Origin: Methyloligella solikamskensis
GTDB taxonomy: Bacteria > Pseudomonadota > Alphaproteobacteria > Rhizobiales > Methyloligellaceae
DNA: 64,000 nt
NCBI RefSeq assembly: GCF_042676065.1
Contig: NZ_JBHTJO010000001.1
Location: forward strand, 2,232,001-2,296,000
Direction: 5' to 3'
Part shown: one piece after another, positions 23,216 through 32,254 of the stretch
Numbering within the stretch: the first letter of the stretch is position 1
How the letters are laid out: each line of letters begins with the position of its first letter
Program-made: the position numbers and the translations under genes
The notes under the pieces: model-generated
Seen by the model: the letters and a program-made list of their open reading frames with translations, nothing else
What the model was told of the DNA's origin: nothing
The model's database searches: none

Positions 23216-24643
23216 TCATGAAGCGGACCCTGCCGTGGTGTCTACCCCTTGGGCGGATTCATGAGCCTTATTCGACTCAGACGCTTCCGCTCCGGGCATC
23301 ACCGGTTCCGCTTCCTTTTCGGGCTGCGATGCTTGAAGCGAGCGATCTGCAGATATCCCCTCCACGATCGCCGCAACCCCCATACCGCCTGCGGTGCAGA
23401 CGGAAATCAATCCGCGCTGGCCGCCGCCCTGATTCAGCAGCTTGGCCAAGACGGGTAAAATACGCCCGCCAGTTGCGGCGAAAGGATGACCAAAGGCGAT
23501 ACTGGAGCCTTTTATATTAAGTTTTCTGCGGTCGACGGCCCCCAAAGCCGCCTCCCGGCCGAGACGCTCCCGGCAATATTCTTCCGATTCCCAGGCTGCC
23601 AGCGTGGCGAGCACCTGAGCGGCGAATGCCTCATGAATCTCATAATAATCAAAGTCTTGCAGGGCCAATCCTGTTCCAGCCAGCAATTCGCTCACCGCAA
23701 CGGTCGGCGCCATCAGGAGGCCTTCGCCGGCCACGAAATCGATCGCGGACGTGCGGCTTGTGGAAAGATAGGCCAGCACGGGCAGATTGTGCTTCGACGC
23801 CCATTCCTCTGAGGCAAGCAGCACGGAAGAAGCCCCATCGGTGAGCGGCGTGGCGTTCGCCGCGGTGATGGTGCCGTGCTCCTTGTCGAAGACCGGCTTC
23901 AGCTCGGCGATCTTCTCCAGGGAGATATCCTCGCGGATATTGTTGTCCCGGAAGACACCGGCGCAGGGCACGACGAGATCGTCCATGAAGCCTTCGTCGT
24001 AGGCGGCGGCCGCCTTCTTATGGCTCTCATAGGCCAAAAGATCCTGATCTTCGCGGGTGATTCCCCAGCGTTTGGCCATCAGCTCGGCATGCTCGCCCAT
24101 GGTCAGCCCGGTGCGCGGCTCGGCCGTATTCGGCGGCTGCGGGGCGATCTCGGCGGGGCTGAAGCCCTTGAAGGCGCCGAGCTTTGCGCCGAGCGACCTG
24201 GCCCTTGAGAGGCCGATCAGGCGCTGAGCGAACTTCCGATGAAAAACGATGGGCGCATCGCTGGTCGTGTCGGAGCCGATGGCAATGCCCGACTCGATCT
24301 GGCCCGTGGCGATCTTGGCCGCGAGCCCCATGGCCGCCTGGAGGCTGGTGCCGCAGGCCTGCATCATGGTGACGGCGGGCGTGGTGGGCGACAGGGCGCT
24401 GCCGATCACCGCCTCGCGGGCGAGGTTCCAATCCTTGGCATGGGTGACAACTGCGCCGCCGACCACCTCGCCGACATGAAGGCCGTGGAGCGCATAGCGG
24501 TCGACCAGCCCATCCAGGGCCGCCCCCAGCATGTCGAGATTGGTGAGATCCGCGTAAGCCGTATGGGAACGGCAGAAGGGAATCCGGCTGCCGCCGACAA
24601 TGGCGACTTTGCGCAAGCCTAGCTGCGTATTGGTCTGGTCCAT
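23216..24643 (-). CDS. fadI: Acetyl-CoA C-acyltransferase (beta-oxidation thiolase)
   Basis: A 475-residue thiolase that cleaves 3-ketoacyl-CoA to acetyl-CoA and a shortened acyl-CoA. The nucleophile is C97 in TMMQACGTSLQAAMG. Catalytic His motifs are EIHEAFAAQ and KGSSIAFGHPFAATGGR, and the second cysteine is in SVCTAGGMGVAAI. About 45 residues after the conserved fold (from ISADRSLQ) form an acidic, Ser/Ala-rich tail not needed for catalysis. The gene starts 10 bases after fadJ, forming the third gene of fadE-fadJ-fadI. Confidence 0.93.
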   Translation of the reverse strand: MDQTNTQLGLRKVAIVGGSRIPFCRSHTAYADLTNLDMLGAALDGLVDRYALHGLHVGEVVGGAVVTHAKDWNLAREAVIGSALSPTTPAVTMMQACGTSLQAAMGLAAKIATGQIESGIAIGSDTTSDAPIVFHRKFAQRLIGLSRARSLGAKLGAFKGFSPAEIAPQPPNTAEPRTGLTMGEHAELMAKRWGITREDQDLLAYESHKKAAAAYDEGFMDDLVVPCAGVFRDNNIREDISLEKIAELKPVFDKEHGTITAANATPLTDGASSVLLASEEWASKHNLPVLAYLSTSRTSAIDFVAGEGLLMAPTVAVSELLAGTGLALQDFDYYEIHEAFAAQVLATLAAWESEEYCRERLGREAALGAVDRRKLNIKGSSIAFGHPFAATGGRILPVLAKLLNQGGGQRGLISVCTAGGMGVAAIVEGISADRSLQASQPEKEAEPVMPGAEASESNKAHESAQGVDTTAGSAS

Positions 24644-24653
24644 GATCGCCCCC

Positions 24654-26666
24654 CTACGCCGCGACGGCGCTGTCTTGCGCGTTCTGTGTTTCGCGATAGT
24701 GAAGCGGCCCGCCGCGGAAAGGCGCGAAGCCGGTGCCGAAGATCACGCCCGCATCGACGAGATCGCCGCTCTCGACCACATGATCGTCGCGGGCGCGCTC
24801 GGCCTCGTCGAGCAGTGGCTTGATGAGCTCAGCAGCAAGACGGTCCAACTCCTCAGGCTCGTATTCGGCCTCTTCCCGGAGCGGCTTGCCGTCCTTCCAG
24901 ACATAGAAGCCTTCGCCAGTCTTCTTGCCGAGCTTGCCCTCCTTCACCAGGCGCGAAAGCGTGTTCTCGCCTTCCGGTGCGAGACCGAGGGTCTTGCCGA
25001 CATGGTCGCAGATATCGAGGCCGACCATGTCCATGAGTTCAAGCGGCCCCATGGGCATGCCGAACTTCTCGGCCGCCTGGTCGATCTTCTCCCGCGGCTG
25101 GCCGCTTTCGAACTGGGCCACGGATTCCATCATGTAGGGCGCGAGCACCCGGTTCACGAGGAAGCCCGGGACGCTGCGCACGATGAGCGGCATCTTGTTG
25201 ATGGCGGTGACGAAGAGGCAGGCCTTGCGCACCTCGTCTTCCCGGCTCTGCTCGCCACGCACCACCTCGACCAGGGGAAGCTGGGGCACGGGATTGAAGA
25301 AGTGCAGGCCGATCAGCCGGCCGGGATCCTTCAGGCCTTCGGCGATGTCCTCAAGCTTGAGGGACGAGGTGTTGGTGGCCAGCACCGCGCCGGGCTTGAG
25401 CTTCTCCTCGATATCCTTGAAGAGGCTCTGCTTCACATCGAGCTTCTCGACGATGGCCTCGATGACGACGTCGGCGCGGGGCAGATGCTTGCCGTGGGGA
25501 TCGGCGACGAGGCGGGCCTTGGCGGCATCCTGATCGCGCTTGCTGCGCAGGCGCTTCTTGAACAGCTTCTGGCCGCGGGCGAGGCCCTTCTCGAGCTGCT
25601 CCTCGCTCAGATCCTGCAAACTCGCCTGCATGCCGGAGACCACGCACCAGGCGGCGATATCCGCTCCCATGGTGCCGGCGCCGATGACATGCACCCGAAG
25701 CGGGCGGAAGGCATCCATCCCCTTCTCCTGCTTGGGCGCTTCCGCCTTCAGCATCTCGGAGAGCTTGAAGACGCGGCGGAGATTGCGGGAGGTGTCGCTC
25801 ACCATGAGCGGGGCGAAGGCTTCCGTCTCCTCGCTCTTCATCTCCTTCAGGTCGCCGCCATACTGCTCGAAGAGATCGATGAGGCGGAACGGCGCGGGAT
25901 AATGATCCTCGCGCACCTTGGCTTTGGTCTTCTTGCGCATCTGGCCGGCGAGATAGCCGCGGATGGGTGACATCTGCATCATGCGCTGCAGCCAGCCGGC
26001 GCCCTTGGAATGACGCTTCTTGAGCACCGCCTTGCGGGCCGCCCAGCGCAGCCCGTGATGGGTCGGGACGAGCTGGTCAACCAGGCCGATGGCCCGGGCC
26101 GCGGTGGGCCGGTAGAACTTGGCCGTCAGCATGGCCGTCATGGCGTTGAGCGGGCCCGCCTGACGGATGGAGCGGATCGTGCCGTTGAGGCCGGGGAAGA
26201 TGCCGAGCTTCACCTCGGGGAATCCGAGTCGCGTCCCTTCCTCCCGGTCGGCGATGCGCCAATCGCAGGCGAGCACCAGCTCCAGCCCGCCGCCGAGACA
26301 ATAGCCATGGATGGCGGCAACCACCGGCACGCGCAGCTTCTCGATGCGGTCGAGCAGCTCAAGCGGCGGCGAGAGCACCTCCTTCACTTTCTCTTCGGTG
26401 TCGAACTCCTCGAACTCGCGGATATCGGCGCCGGCGATAAAGTTGTCCTTGCCGCTCATGAGCACGAGGCCCTTCACGGCGCCGTCCCTGGCCAGCTCTT
26501 CCGTCTTGGCGACGATGGCGTCCAGCTCCTCAAGGGGCCGGCGGCCGAGCGAGTTCACGCTCTCGCCTTCACGGTCGAAGATGGCCCAGGCGATGTTTTC
26601 GACATCGATGGAGAAGCGCCAGTCCTTTAGGTCCGGCAGCGGGGTCTTGTCGTGGATCATGCTCAC
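24654..26666 (-). CDS. fadJ: Fatty acid oxidation complex alpha subunit (enoyl-CoA hydratase / 3-hydroxyacyl-CoA dehydrogenase)
   Basis: A 670-residue bifunctional enzyme. Residues 1-190 are a crotonase domain (GKDNFIAGADIREF, HGYCLGGGLELVLACDWRIADRE with the catalytic glutamates, LGFPEVKLGIFPGLNGT). An NAD-binding HAD domain begins near 328 (VHVIGAGTMGADIAAW), with ATNTSSLKLEDIA and IGLHFFNPVPQLPLVEVV; the C-terminal HAD domain has PGFLVNRVLAPYM and MGPLELMDMVGLD. The start is GTG at 26666 or ATG at 26660; the GTG overlaps the fadE stop codon, giving translational coupling. Confidence 0.95.
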   Translation of the reverse strand: MSMIHDKTPLPDLKDWRFSIDVENIAWAIFDREGESVNSLGRRPLEELDAIVAKTEELARDGAVKGLVLMSGKDNFIAGADIREFEEFDTEEKVKEVLSPPLELLDRIEKLRVPVVAAIHGYCLGGGLELVLACDWRIADREEGTRLGFPEVKLGIFPGLNGTIRSIRQAGPLNAMTAMLTAKFYRPTAARAIGLVDQLVPTHHGLRWAARKAVLKKRHSKGAGWLQRMMQMSPIRGYLAGQMRKKTKAKVREDHYPAPFRLIDLFEQYGGDLKEMKSEETEAFAPLMVSDTSRNLRRVFKLSEMLKAEAPKQEKGMDAFRPLRVHVIGAGTMGADIAAWCVVSGMQASLQDLSEEQLEKGLARGQKLFKKRLRSKRDQDAAKARLVADPHGKHLPRADVVIEAIVEKLDVKQSLFKDIEEKLKPGAVLATNTSSLKLEDIAEGLKDPGRLIGLHFFNPVPQLPLVEVVRGEQSREDEVRKACLFVTAINKMPLIVRSVPGFLVNRVLAPYMMESVAQFESGQPREKIDQAAEKFGMPMGPLELMDMVGLDICDHVGKTLGLAPEGENTLSRLVKEGKLGKKTGEGFYVWKDGKPLREEAEYEPEELDRLAAELIKPLLDEAERARDDHVVESGDLVDAGVIFGTGFAPFRGGPLHYRETQNAQDSAVAA

Positions 26667-29170
26667 TCGGCAGCGTATTGGTGGGTCGCGTTATGCGGAT
26701 CGTCACCGGCGCGTGCGGCCGGCGAGAGGTCGGATGCTTCGAAATGGTCGACGGCGATGGCCTGGGCGACCAACTCCTCGGTCTCCCGCAGGCGCTGGGC
26801 CTCCTCAGGCGTGACGATGCCCTTGGCTTCCGCATCGCCGATCCAGTCGGTCTCGAAATTGCGGACAATCTCGCCCTTGCGGATCGCAGCTTCCAGGCGG
26901 CGCTCGGCGCCCTCGTTGGCGACGACGGACAGGAAGGCCTTCTCCAGAAGCCCCGTCGGATAGGCCGGATCGTCGGTCAAGAAGATCTCAGAGGTGATGC
27001 GGTCGCGCAGGCGGCCCGGCTGAAGCACGGCGCGGACGATGCCCTTGGCATCGGCATCGCTTGGCCCTCTACGGCGGATGCCGAAGGGGAAGACGAGTTG
27101 GCGCAGCACGGGGCCGGCGACAGGCACGGGGAAGTCTGAGAGGGCCGCATCGAGGGCAGCGTCGAAACGCTGAAGCGAGGCGGTCGCGGCGTATTCGAAG
27201 AGCGCCAGGTCGTCCGGCTGATAGCCGTCCTCCTCATAGCGCTTGATGAGGCAGGAGAGCATGTAGAGCTCGGTCAGCGCATCGGCGAGACGCCCCGACG
27301 TGCGCTGATGCTTCTTCAGCCCGCCCCCCAGCAGCGCCGCAGCCATATCCGCGACAAGGGCGAAGGAGCGCGTGCCGCGGGCGAGCTGGCGGTACCAGCG
27401 CTTGGTGAGGCCCGCGTCGGGCGGCGAATCCGCGAACACCCCGAAGGTCAGATTGTGGAAGGCCGCACCGAAGACGTTGCTCAGCATGAAGGAGATATGG
27501 CCGTTGAAGGCGGTCTCGAAGCGGCGGAAGCCGGCTTCCCGATCGTCGTCCTGCACCGCCTCGATCTCGGTCAGGAGATAGGGGTGGGCGCGGATCGACC
27601 CTTGTGCGAACACGATCAGGGTGCGGGTCAGGATATTGGCGCCCTCCACCGTGATGCCGATGGGCATCATCTGATATGCGCTCTGGAGATAGTTGGACGG
27701 CCCATCGCAGATGCCCCTGCCGCCGTGGATGTCCATGGCCGCTTGAAGCGCTTCGCGCATGCGCTCGGTGGAGGCGTATTTCAGGAGCGCAGAGATCACC
27801 GCGGGCTTCTGGCCTTGGGAGACCATCGCTGCGGTCACGCCGCGCGCGGCTTCCAGGGTGTAGGCCGCCTCGGTGAGCTCGGCCAGGGGCTCCTCGATCC
27901 CTTCCATGTAACCGATGGGCAGGCCGAACTGGCGGCGCACCCGCGCATAGGCGGTCGTGTGGCGGAGCATCGACTTGGCGGCGGCGGCGCTCACAGCCGG
28001 CAGCGAGATGGAGCGCCCCGCGGCGAGACAGCTCATAAGCATGGGCCAGCCACGGCCGGCGCCCTCGGCTCCGCCGATCACCCAATCGATGGGGATGAAG
28101 ACGTCCTTACCGCTCGTGGGACCGTTCGGAAAGGCGCAGCCGGTCGGCGCATGGCGGCGGCCGATCTCGACGCCCTCGTGGTCGGTCGGGATGAGGCCGA
28201 GCGTGATGCCGACATCCTCACCCTTGCCCAGCAGGTTCTCAGGGTCTTCCAGGCGGAAGGCGAGACCCAGCAGCGTCGCCTTGGGTGCCAGGGTGATGTA
28301 GCGCTTGTTCCAGGTGACCCGGATGCCCAGGGTCTGGCGGCCTTCATGCTCGCCCATGGTGACGACGCCAACATCGCGCATGGCGGCGGCGTCGGAGCCG
28401 GAGAACGGGCCGGTGAGCGCGAAGCACGGCAGCTCTTCGCCATGAGCCAGACGCGGCAGGAAGTAGGATTTCTGCTCGTCGGTGCCGAAGTTCTCCACCA
28501 GCTCGCCGGGACCCAGCGAATTCGGGACCATGACGATGACGCTGGCATCGGCGCTGCGGGACGCGATCTTGCCGATTACGAGAGACTGGGCCTGAGCTGA
28601 GAAGCCGAGACCGCCATGTTCTTTTGAGATGAGCATGCCGAAGAAGCCCTGCTCGGCGATGAAGCGCCAGATGTCTTCCGGCAAGTCGCAAAGCTCGCGG
28701 CGGATCTGCCAATCGTCGATGCGGCGGCACAGCTCTTCCGTCGGCCCGTCGAGGAAGGCGCGCTCTTCGTCCGTCAGCTCGACGCCGGGCAGATCGCGAA
28801 GGCCGTCCCAATCGGGGGTGCCGGAGAACAGCTCCGCATCCCAGCCGGTGGTACCGGCCTCAAGCGCCTCGCGCTCGGTGTCGGAGATCTTGGGCAGCGC
28901 GCTGCGCAGCGCCTTATAGGCGGGCTGGGTAATCAGCGAGCGGCGGACCGGATCGAAGGTCAGGGCGAAGAGGAAGGCGGCGAAGGCCCAGCCAACCCAG
29001 GCCCACCAGGGAAAGACCGGCGGGTGGAGGCTCCCCTCGGCCAGCCCCAGCTGCAGCGCCAGGGTGTAGCCGGCGACGGCGGCGGCCCAGGCGATGAGGG
29101 ACGCGCGATACATCGCGAGCGCGAAGAGGCCAGCAAGGCCGATAAAGAACATGAGCAAGCCGGGCAGCAT
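26663..29170 (-). CDS. fadE: Acyl-CoA dehydrogenase (first step of beta-oxidation)
   Basis: An 835-residue FadE-type FAD enzyme that oxidises acyl-CoA to trans-2-enoyl-CoA. Like E. coli FadE it has hydrophobic N-terminal segments (residues 1-50 and about 52-66) that should attach it to the membrane. The dehydrogenase core starts near 105: IAEQGFFGMLISKEHGGLGFSA, ALTGPFSGSDAAAM, GWPMLMSCLAAGRSISLPA, AMDIHGGRGICDGPSNYL, GITVEGANILTRTLIVF. A C-terminal extension (about 560-835) is also usual for FadE. It is the first gene of fadE-fadJ-fadI and overlaps fadJ. Confidence 0.95.
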   Translation of the reverse strand: MLPGLLMFFIGLAGLFALAMYRASLIAWAAAVAGYTLALQLGLAEGSLHPPVFPWWAWVGWAFAAFLFALTFDPVRRSLITQPAYKALRSALPKISDTEREALEAGTTGWDAELFSGTPDWDGLRDLPGVELTDEERAFLDGPTEELCRRIDDWQIRRELCDLPEDIWRFIAEQGFFGMLISKEHGGLGFSAQAQSLVIGKIASRSADASVIVMVPNSLGPGELVENFGTDEQKSYFLPRLAHGEELPCFALTGPFSGSDAAAMRDVGVVTMGEHEGRQTLGIRVTWNKRYITLAPKATLLGLAFRLEDPENLLGKGEDVGITLGLIPTDHEGVEIGRRHAPTGCAFPNGPTSGKDVFIPIDWVIGGAEGAGRGWPMLMSCLAAGRSISLPAVSAAAAKSMLRHTTAYARVRRQFGLPIGYMEGIEEPLAELTEAAYTLEAARGVTAAMVSQGQKPAVISALLKYASTERMREALQAAMDIHGGRGICDGPSNYLQSAYQMMPIGITVEGANILTRTLIVFAQGSIRAHPYLLTEIEAVQDDDREAGFRRFETAFNGHISFMLSNVFGAAFHNLTFGVFADSPPDAGLTKRWYRQLARGTRSFALVADMAAALLGGGLKKHQRTSGRLADALTELYMLSCLIKRYEEDGYQPDDLALFEYAATASLQRFDAALDAALSDFPVPVAGPVLRQLVFPFGIRRRGPSDADAKGIVRAVLQPGRLRDRITSEIFLTDDPAYPTGLLEKAFLSVVANEGAERRLEAAIRKGEIVRNFETDWIGDAEAKGIVTPEEAQRLRETEELVAQAIAVDHFEASDLSPAARAGDDPHNATHQYAAE

Positions 29171-29298
29171 CAGATCCTCTCAAGAAGACGTGTCAAATTC
29201 CGCACCACCCTGCCCGGAAGAGAGCATACACAGTGACACGGCTTGACGACAAATCTCCTCTTTTCTTGCTAACCCGGGGTTTCGACGAAGGTTCGGGT

Positions 29299-29331
29299 GC
29301 CGGGATGGGCGCCTCATCCGGCAAATGCCGG
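29299..29331. promoter_or_regulatory. Mutually exclusive hairpins in the fadE/CDGSH intergenic region
   Basis: GCCGGGATG (29299-29307) can pair with CATCCGGC (29315-29322) with one bulged G, while CCGGC (29318-29322) can instead pair with GCCGG (29327-29331) around AAAT. The shared CCGGC makes the two structures alternatives, as in attenuators. Whether the region is transcribed is unknown. Confidence 0.3.
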
Positions 29332-29352
29332 CGTGTGGGCGCGTCATGGTTA

Positions 29353-29369
29353 AGTTTTGCTTGAAAACT
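29353..29369. repeat. 17-base inverted repeat
   Basis: AGTTTT (29353-29358) and AAAACT (29364-29369) flank GCTTG. It is a candidate operator for the fadE operon or the divergent CDGSH gene; no regulator can be assigned. Confidence 0.3.
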
Positions 29370-29544
29370 CATAAGGACCGATTAACGCGCGTCCCATTTC
29401 GGTGCCGCTCTGTGAGCGCTTCGATTCCTATCTCTTTCCTAGCCCCGGCTGCCGTGCCGCACCGTGCTTTCCTTGTATCGGCTCTGTGGATTGGCTAGCG
29501 TTTTTGGAGCCTCTGGGAAACGAATAGGCGCACACGGGAGAGAT

Positions 29545-29787
29545 ATGGAAGATCCAGAACGCCCTCAGCTCAGCCCCTATCAGGTCGAGCTGGAAGAGGG
29601 AAAACGCTATGCTTGGTGCCGCTGCGGACGGAGCGAAAAGCAGCCCTTCTGCGACGGTAAACACGCCGGCACGGGCATCGAGCCCCTGCTGTTCACCGCA
29701 GAGCGCACGGAGACGGCGCTGCTTTGCGGCTGCAAGGATACGGGCGACCCGCCCTACTGCGACGGCTCCCATCTGATGATCTTCTGA
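29545..29787 (+). CDS. CDGSH iron-sulphur domain protein with two motifs
   Basis: An 80-residue protein with tandem zinc-finger-like CDGSH (mitoNEET family) motifs: CRCGRSEKQPFCDGKH (about 26-41) and CGCKDTGDPPYCDGSH (about 61-76). Each supplies three Cys and one His for a 2Fe-2S cluster. The ATG at 29545 has cgggagag upstream; the in-frame extension from 29464 lacks family similarity. Bacterial double-CDGSH proteins of this size are cytoplasmic; a redox or cluster-transfer role is inferred from the family. It is divergent from the beta-oxidation operon. Confidence 0.92.
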   Translation: MEDPERPQLSPYQVELEEGKRYAWCRCGRSEKQPFCDGKHAGTGIEPLLFTAERTETALLCGCKDTGDPPYCDGSHLMIF

Positions 29788-29811
29788 TTGGGCGGGAACG
29801 TGCCCGAAGTA

Positions 29812-29838
29812 GAGAGGCGGAGAGTTTTCTCTGCCTCT
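29812..29838 (+). terminator. Hairpin after the CDGSH gene
   Basis: An inverted repeat (AGAGGC, G, GAGAG, loop TTTT, CTCT, GCCTCT) about 25 bases after the stop codon gives a long stem with one bulge, followed by TGCCTT. It is a likely but not textbook terminator because the T-run is short. Confidence 0.5.
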
Positions 29839-29945
29839 TGCCTTCCGGCGCGTAATCCGTTCTGCTCCACACCCAATCGGAAAACAAATTTGCGTCGCCC
29901 TGGCCTTCCCGTTTTTGGGGGAGCGGAGGCAAACACGGACGGCGG

Positions 29946-30860
29946 ATGGAATATTTCTTACAGCAGCTGATCAACGGGATCGCGCTCGGCTCCATCTATG
30001 GGCTGATCGCGATCGGCTACACGATGGTCTATGGGATCATCGGCATGATCAATTTCGCCCATGGCGACGTGTTCATGGTTGGCGCCTTCATCGCGCTGAT
30101 CAGCTTTCTCGGACTCATGGCGGTCGGGGTCACCTTCGTGCCGCTGGCGCTGATCTTGGTGCTGGTGGTGGCGATGCTGCTCACCTCCGCCTGGGGCTGG
30201 ACCATCGAGCGGGTCGCCTATCGGCCGTTGCGTAGCTCGTTCCGCCTGGCCCCGCTGATCACCGCCATCGGCATGTCCATCGTGCTTCAGAACTTCATGC
30301 AGGTGGCGCAAGGTGCCCGGGTGAAGCCGCTGCAGCCCGTTATCACCGGCGGGTTCGAGATGTTCACAGGCGACAATTTCGCCGTCACCCTTTCCAACAT
30401 CCAGATCCTGATCGTGCTGACCACCATCGTCCTGATGGCGGTGTTCTGGCTGATCATCGACCGGACGCCTTTGGGGCGCTCGCTTAGAGCCTGCGAGCAG
30501 GACCGGATGATGGCGGCGCTGTGCGGGGTGAATGTCGACCGCACGATATCGCTCACCTTCGTCATGGGCGCGGCGCTCGCCGCCGTGGCCGGGCTGCTCT
30601 ACCTCCTCTATTACGGCGTGATCGACTTCTTCATCGGCTTCATCGCCGGCATCAAAGCCTTCACCGCCGCCGTGCTGGGCGGGATCGGATCGCTGCCGGG
30701 TGCCATGCTGGGCGGGCTGATCATCGGCCTGATCGAGACCTTCTGGTCCGCCTATTTCACCATTGAATATAAGGACGTGGCCGCCTTCTCCATGCTGGCC
30801 CTGGTGCTGATCTTCTTCCCGTCCGGCCTGCTCGGCCGCCCGGAAGTGGAGAAGGTATAG
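29946..30860 (+). CDS. livH: Branched-chain amino acid ABC transporter permease LivH
   Basis: A 304-residue inner-membrane permease with about eight hydrophobic segments. Family signatures are LINGIALGSIYGLIAIGYTMVYGIIGMINFAHGDVFM at the N-terminus and FTAAVLGGIGSLPGAMLGGLIIGLIE near 240-265. It pairs with LivM to import Leu, Ile, Val or related amino acids. First gene of a tight livH-livM-livG-livF cluster; livM starts 2 bases after its stop. Confidence 0.95.
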   Translation: MEYFLQQLINGIALGSIYGLIAIGYTMVYGIIGMINFAHGDVFMVGAFIALISFLGLMAVGVTFVPLALILVLVVAMLLTSAWGWTIERVAYRPLRSSFRLAPLITAIGMSIVLQNFMQVAQGARVKPLQPVITGGFEMFTGDNFAVTLSNIQILIVLTTIVLMAVFWLIIDRTPLGRSLRACEQDRMMAALCGVNVDRTISLTFVMGAALAAVAGLLYLLYYGVIDFFIGFIAGIKAFTAAVLGGIGSLPGAMLGGLIIGLIETFWSAYFTIEYKDVAAFSMLALVLIFFPSGLLGRPEVEKV

Positions 30861-30862
30861 TC

Positions 30863-32254
30863 TTGGAGCCGGCCTCGCCCGAAAAACCTCGGCTGGTGCC
30901 GGCGCTGCGGGATGCGGCCATCGCGGCCGGAATTGCGTTTCTGCTCTTTTGTCTGGTTCTCGGCGTCCGCACAGAGGATGGTGTCTACGGCCTCACTCTG
31001 CAGCCGCGGCCCGTGTTGCTGGCGGTGGTCGTCGGGATCGTCTTCTTCGGCCGGCTTGCTCTCAACCTCTTCTGGTGGGACCGCAATTGGCGGTTTCCGA
31101 GGCTGCCCTTCGTCGGCCGGAAATCGGAAGACACGCGCGCCCGCGCCTCCAGCGACATTCATAGAATAGGCCTGATCCTGATCGGATTCGCTGCGGTCTT
31201 TCCGCTGCTGGGCATCGTCCTCAACAATGTCTTCGGGGCGAACCTGCCCCTGCTCTATCTGATCGACCTCTCCATTCTGGTGCTCACCTATGTGATGCTG
31301 GGCTGGGGGCTCAATATCGTGGTGGGGCTCGCCGGCCTGCTGGACCTCGGCTACGTCGCCTTCTACGCGGTCGGCGCCTATACGTTCGCGATCCTCGCCA
31401 CCACCTTCGGCTGGAGCTTCTGGATGTGCCTGCCGCTGGCGGGCATTCTGGCCGCCTTCTGGGGCATCATCCTCGGCTTTCCGGTCTTGCGGCTGCGGGG
31501 CGACTATCTCGCCATCGTGACTTTGGCGTTCGGTGAGATCATCCGGGTGGTGATCCAGAACTGGACGGAGCTGACCGGCGGGCCGAACGGCATCTCCAAC
31601 ATTCCGGAGCCCAGCTTTTTTGGGCTGGAATTCGCCTTCCGCGGCGAGAACACGTTCCACAAGTTCTTCGGCCTGCCCTACGACGCGATCTACGGCAGCA
31701 TCTGGCTCTACTACATCATCCTGGTGCTGGCGCTCATCACCAACTTCGTGACCCTGCGCCTGCGCCGGCTTCCCATCGGGCGCGCCTGGGAAGCCTTGCG
31801 GGAAGATGAGATCGCCTGCCGTTCGCTTGGCATCAACACGACCACCACCAAGCTTTCCGCCTTCGCCACGGGCGCCCTGTTCGGTGGGTTCGCCGGTTCG
31901 TTCTTCGCTGCAAGGCAGAGCTTTATCAGCCCGGAATCCTTCACCTTCATCGAATCCGCCATCATCCTGTCCATCGTCGTCCTGGGCGGCATGGGCTCAC
32001 AGCTCGGCGTGGCGATCGCGGCGGTGGTGATGATCGGCGGCTTCGAGGCGCTCCGCCACACGGACAGCCTGCAGCTCATCTTCGGCACGGGCTTCGATCC
32101 GACGCTTTATCGGATGCTGTTCTTCGGCCTCGCCATGGTGGCCATCATGGTGTGGCGCCCGCGGGGGCTGGTCTCGACCCGGAAGCCGTCCGTGACGCTG
32201 CATGAGGACTCGGACGCCATCTCCAGCGATCTCGTGAGCGAGGGGCGCGGATGA
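30863..32254 (+). CDS. livM: Branched-chain amino acid ABC transporter permease LivM
   Basis: A 463-residue permease with an N-terminal extra region (two hydrophobic segments, about 15-75, before the conserved domain), as in the long LivM type. The permease core has NIVVGLAGLLDLGYVAFYAVGAY and GRAWEALREDEIACRSLGINTTTTKLSAFATGA, the cytoplasmic loop that contacts the ATPase, then GGMGSQLGVAIAAVVMIGG. The start appears to be TTG at 30863, directly after livH; no ATG or GTG fits better. Its stop overlaps livG (ATGA). Confidence 0.93.
   Translation: MEPASPEKPRLVPALRDAAIAAGIAFLLFCLVLGVRTEDGVYGLTLQPRPVLLAVVVGIVFFGRLALNLFWWDRNWRFPRLPFVGRKSEDTRARASSDIHRIGLILIGFAAVFPLLGIVLNNVFGANLPLLYLIDLSILVLTYVMLGWGLNIVVGLAGLLDLGYVAFYAVGAYTFAILATTFGWSFWMCLPLAGILAAFWGIILGFPVLRLRGDYLAIVTLAFGEIIRVVIQNWTELTGGPNGISNIPEPSFFGLEFAFRGENTFHKFFGLPYDAIYGSIWLYYIILVLALITNFVTLRLRRLPIGRAWEALREDEIACRSLGINTTTTKLSAFATGALFGGFAGSFFAARQSFISPESFTFIESAIILSIVVLGGMGSQLGVAIAAVVMIGGFEALRHTDSLQLIFGTGFDPTLYRMLFFGLAMVAIMVWRPRGLVSTRKPSVTLHEDSDAISSDLVSEGRG

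Larger units (their letters stand above)
29171..29544. other. Divergent intergenic region between fadE and the CDGSH gene
   Basis: This 374-base gap has no gene I can support. It contains two overlapping, mutually exclusive hairpins at 29299-29331 and the inverted repeat AGTTTT-GCTTG-AAAACT at 29353-29369. A promoter for fadE on the minus strand (TTGTCG, 18 bases, TATGCT, near 29230-29260) is plausible but not strong. Confidence 0.5.

Noticed and set aside
24600..25970. 456-codon plus-strand frame rich in His, Leu and Asp
   Set aside because: It is antisense to fadJ, which has full domain signatures. Long antisense frames are common in GC-rich genes.
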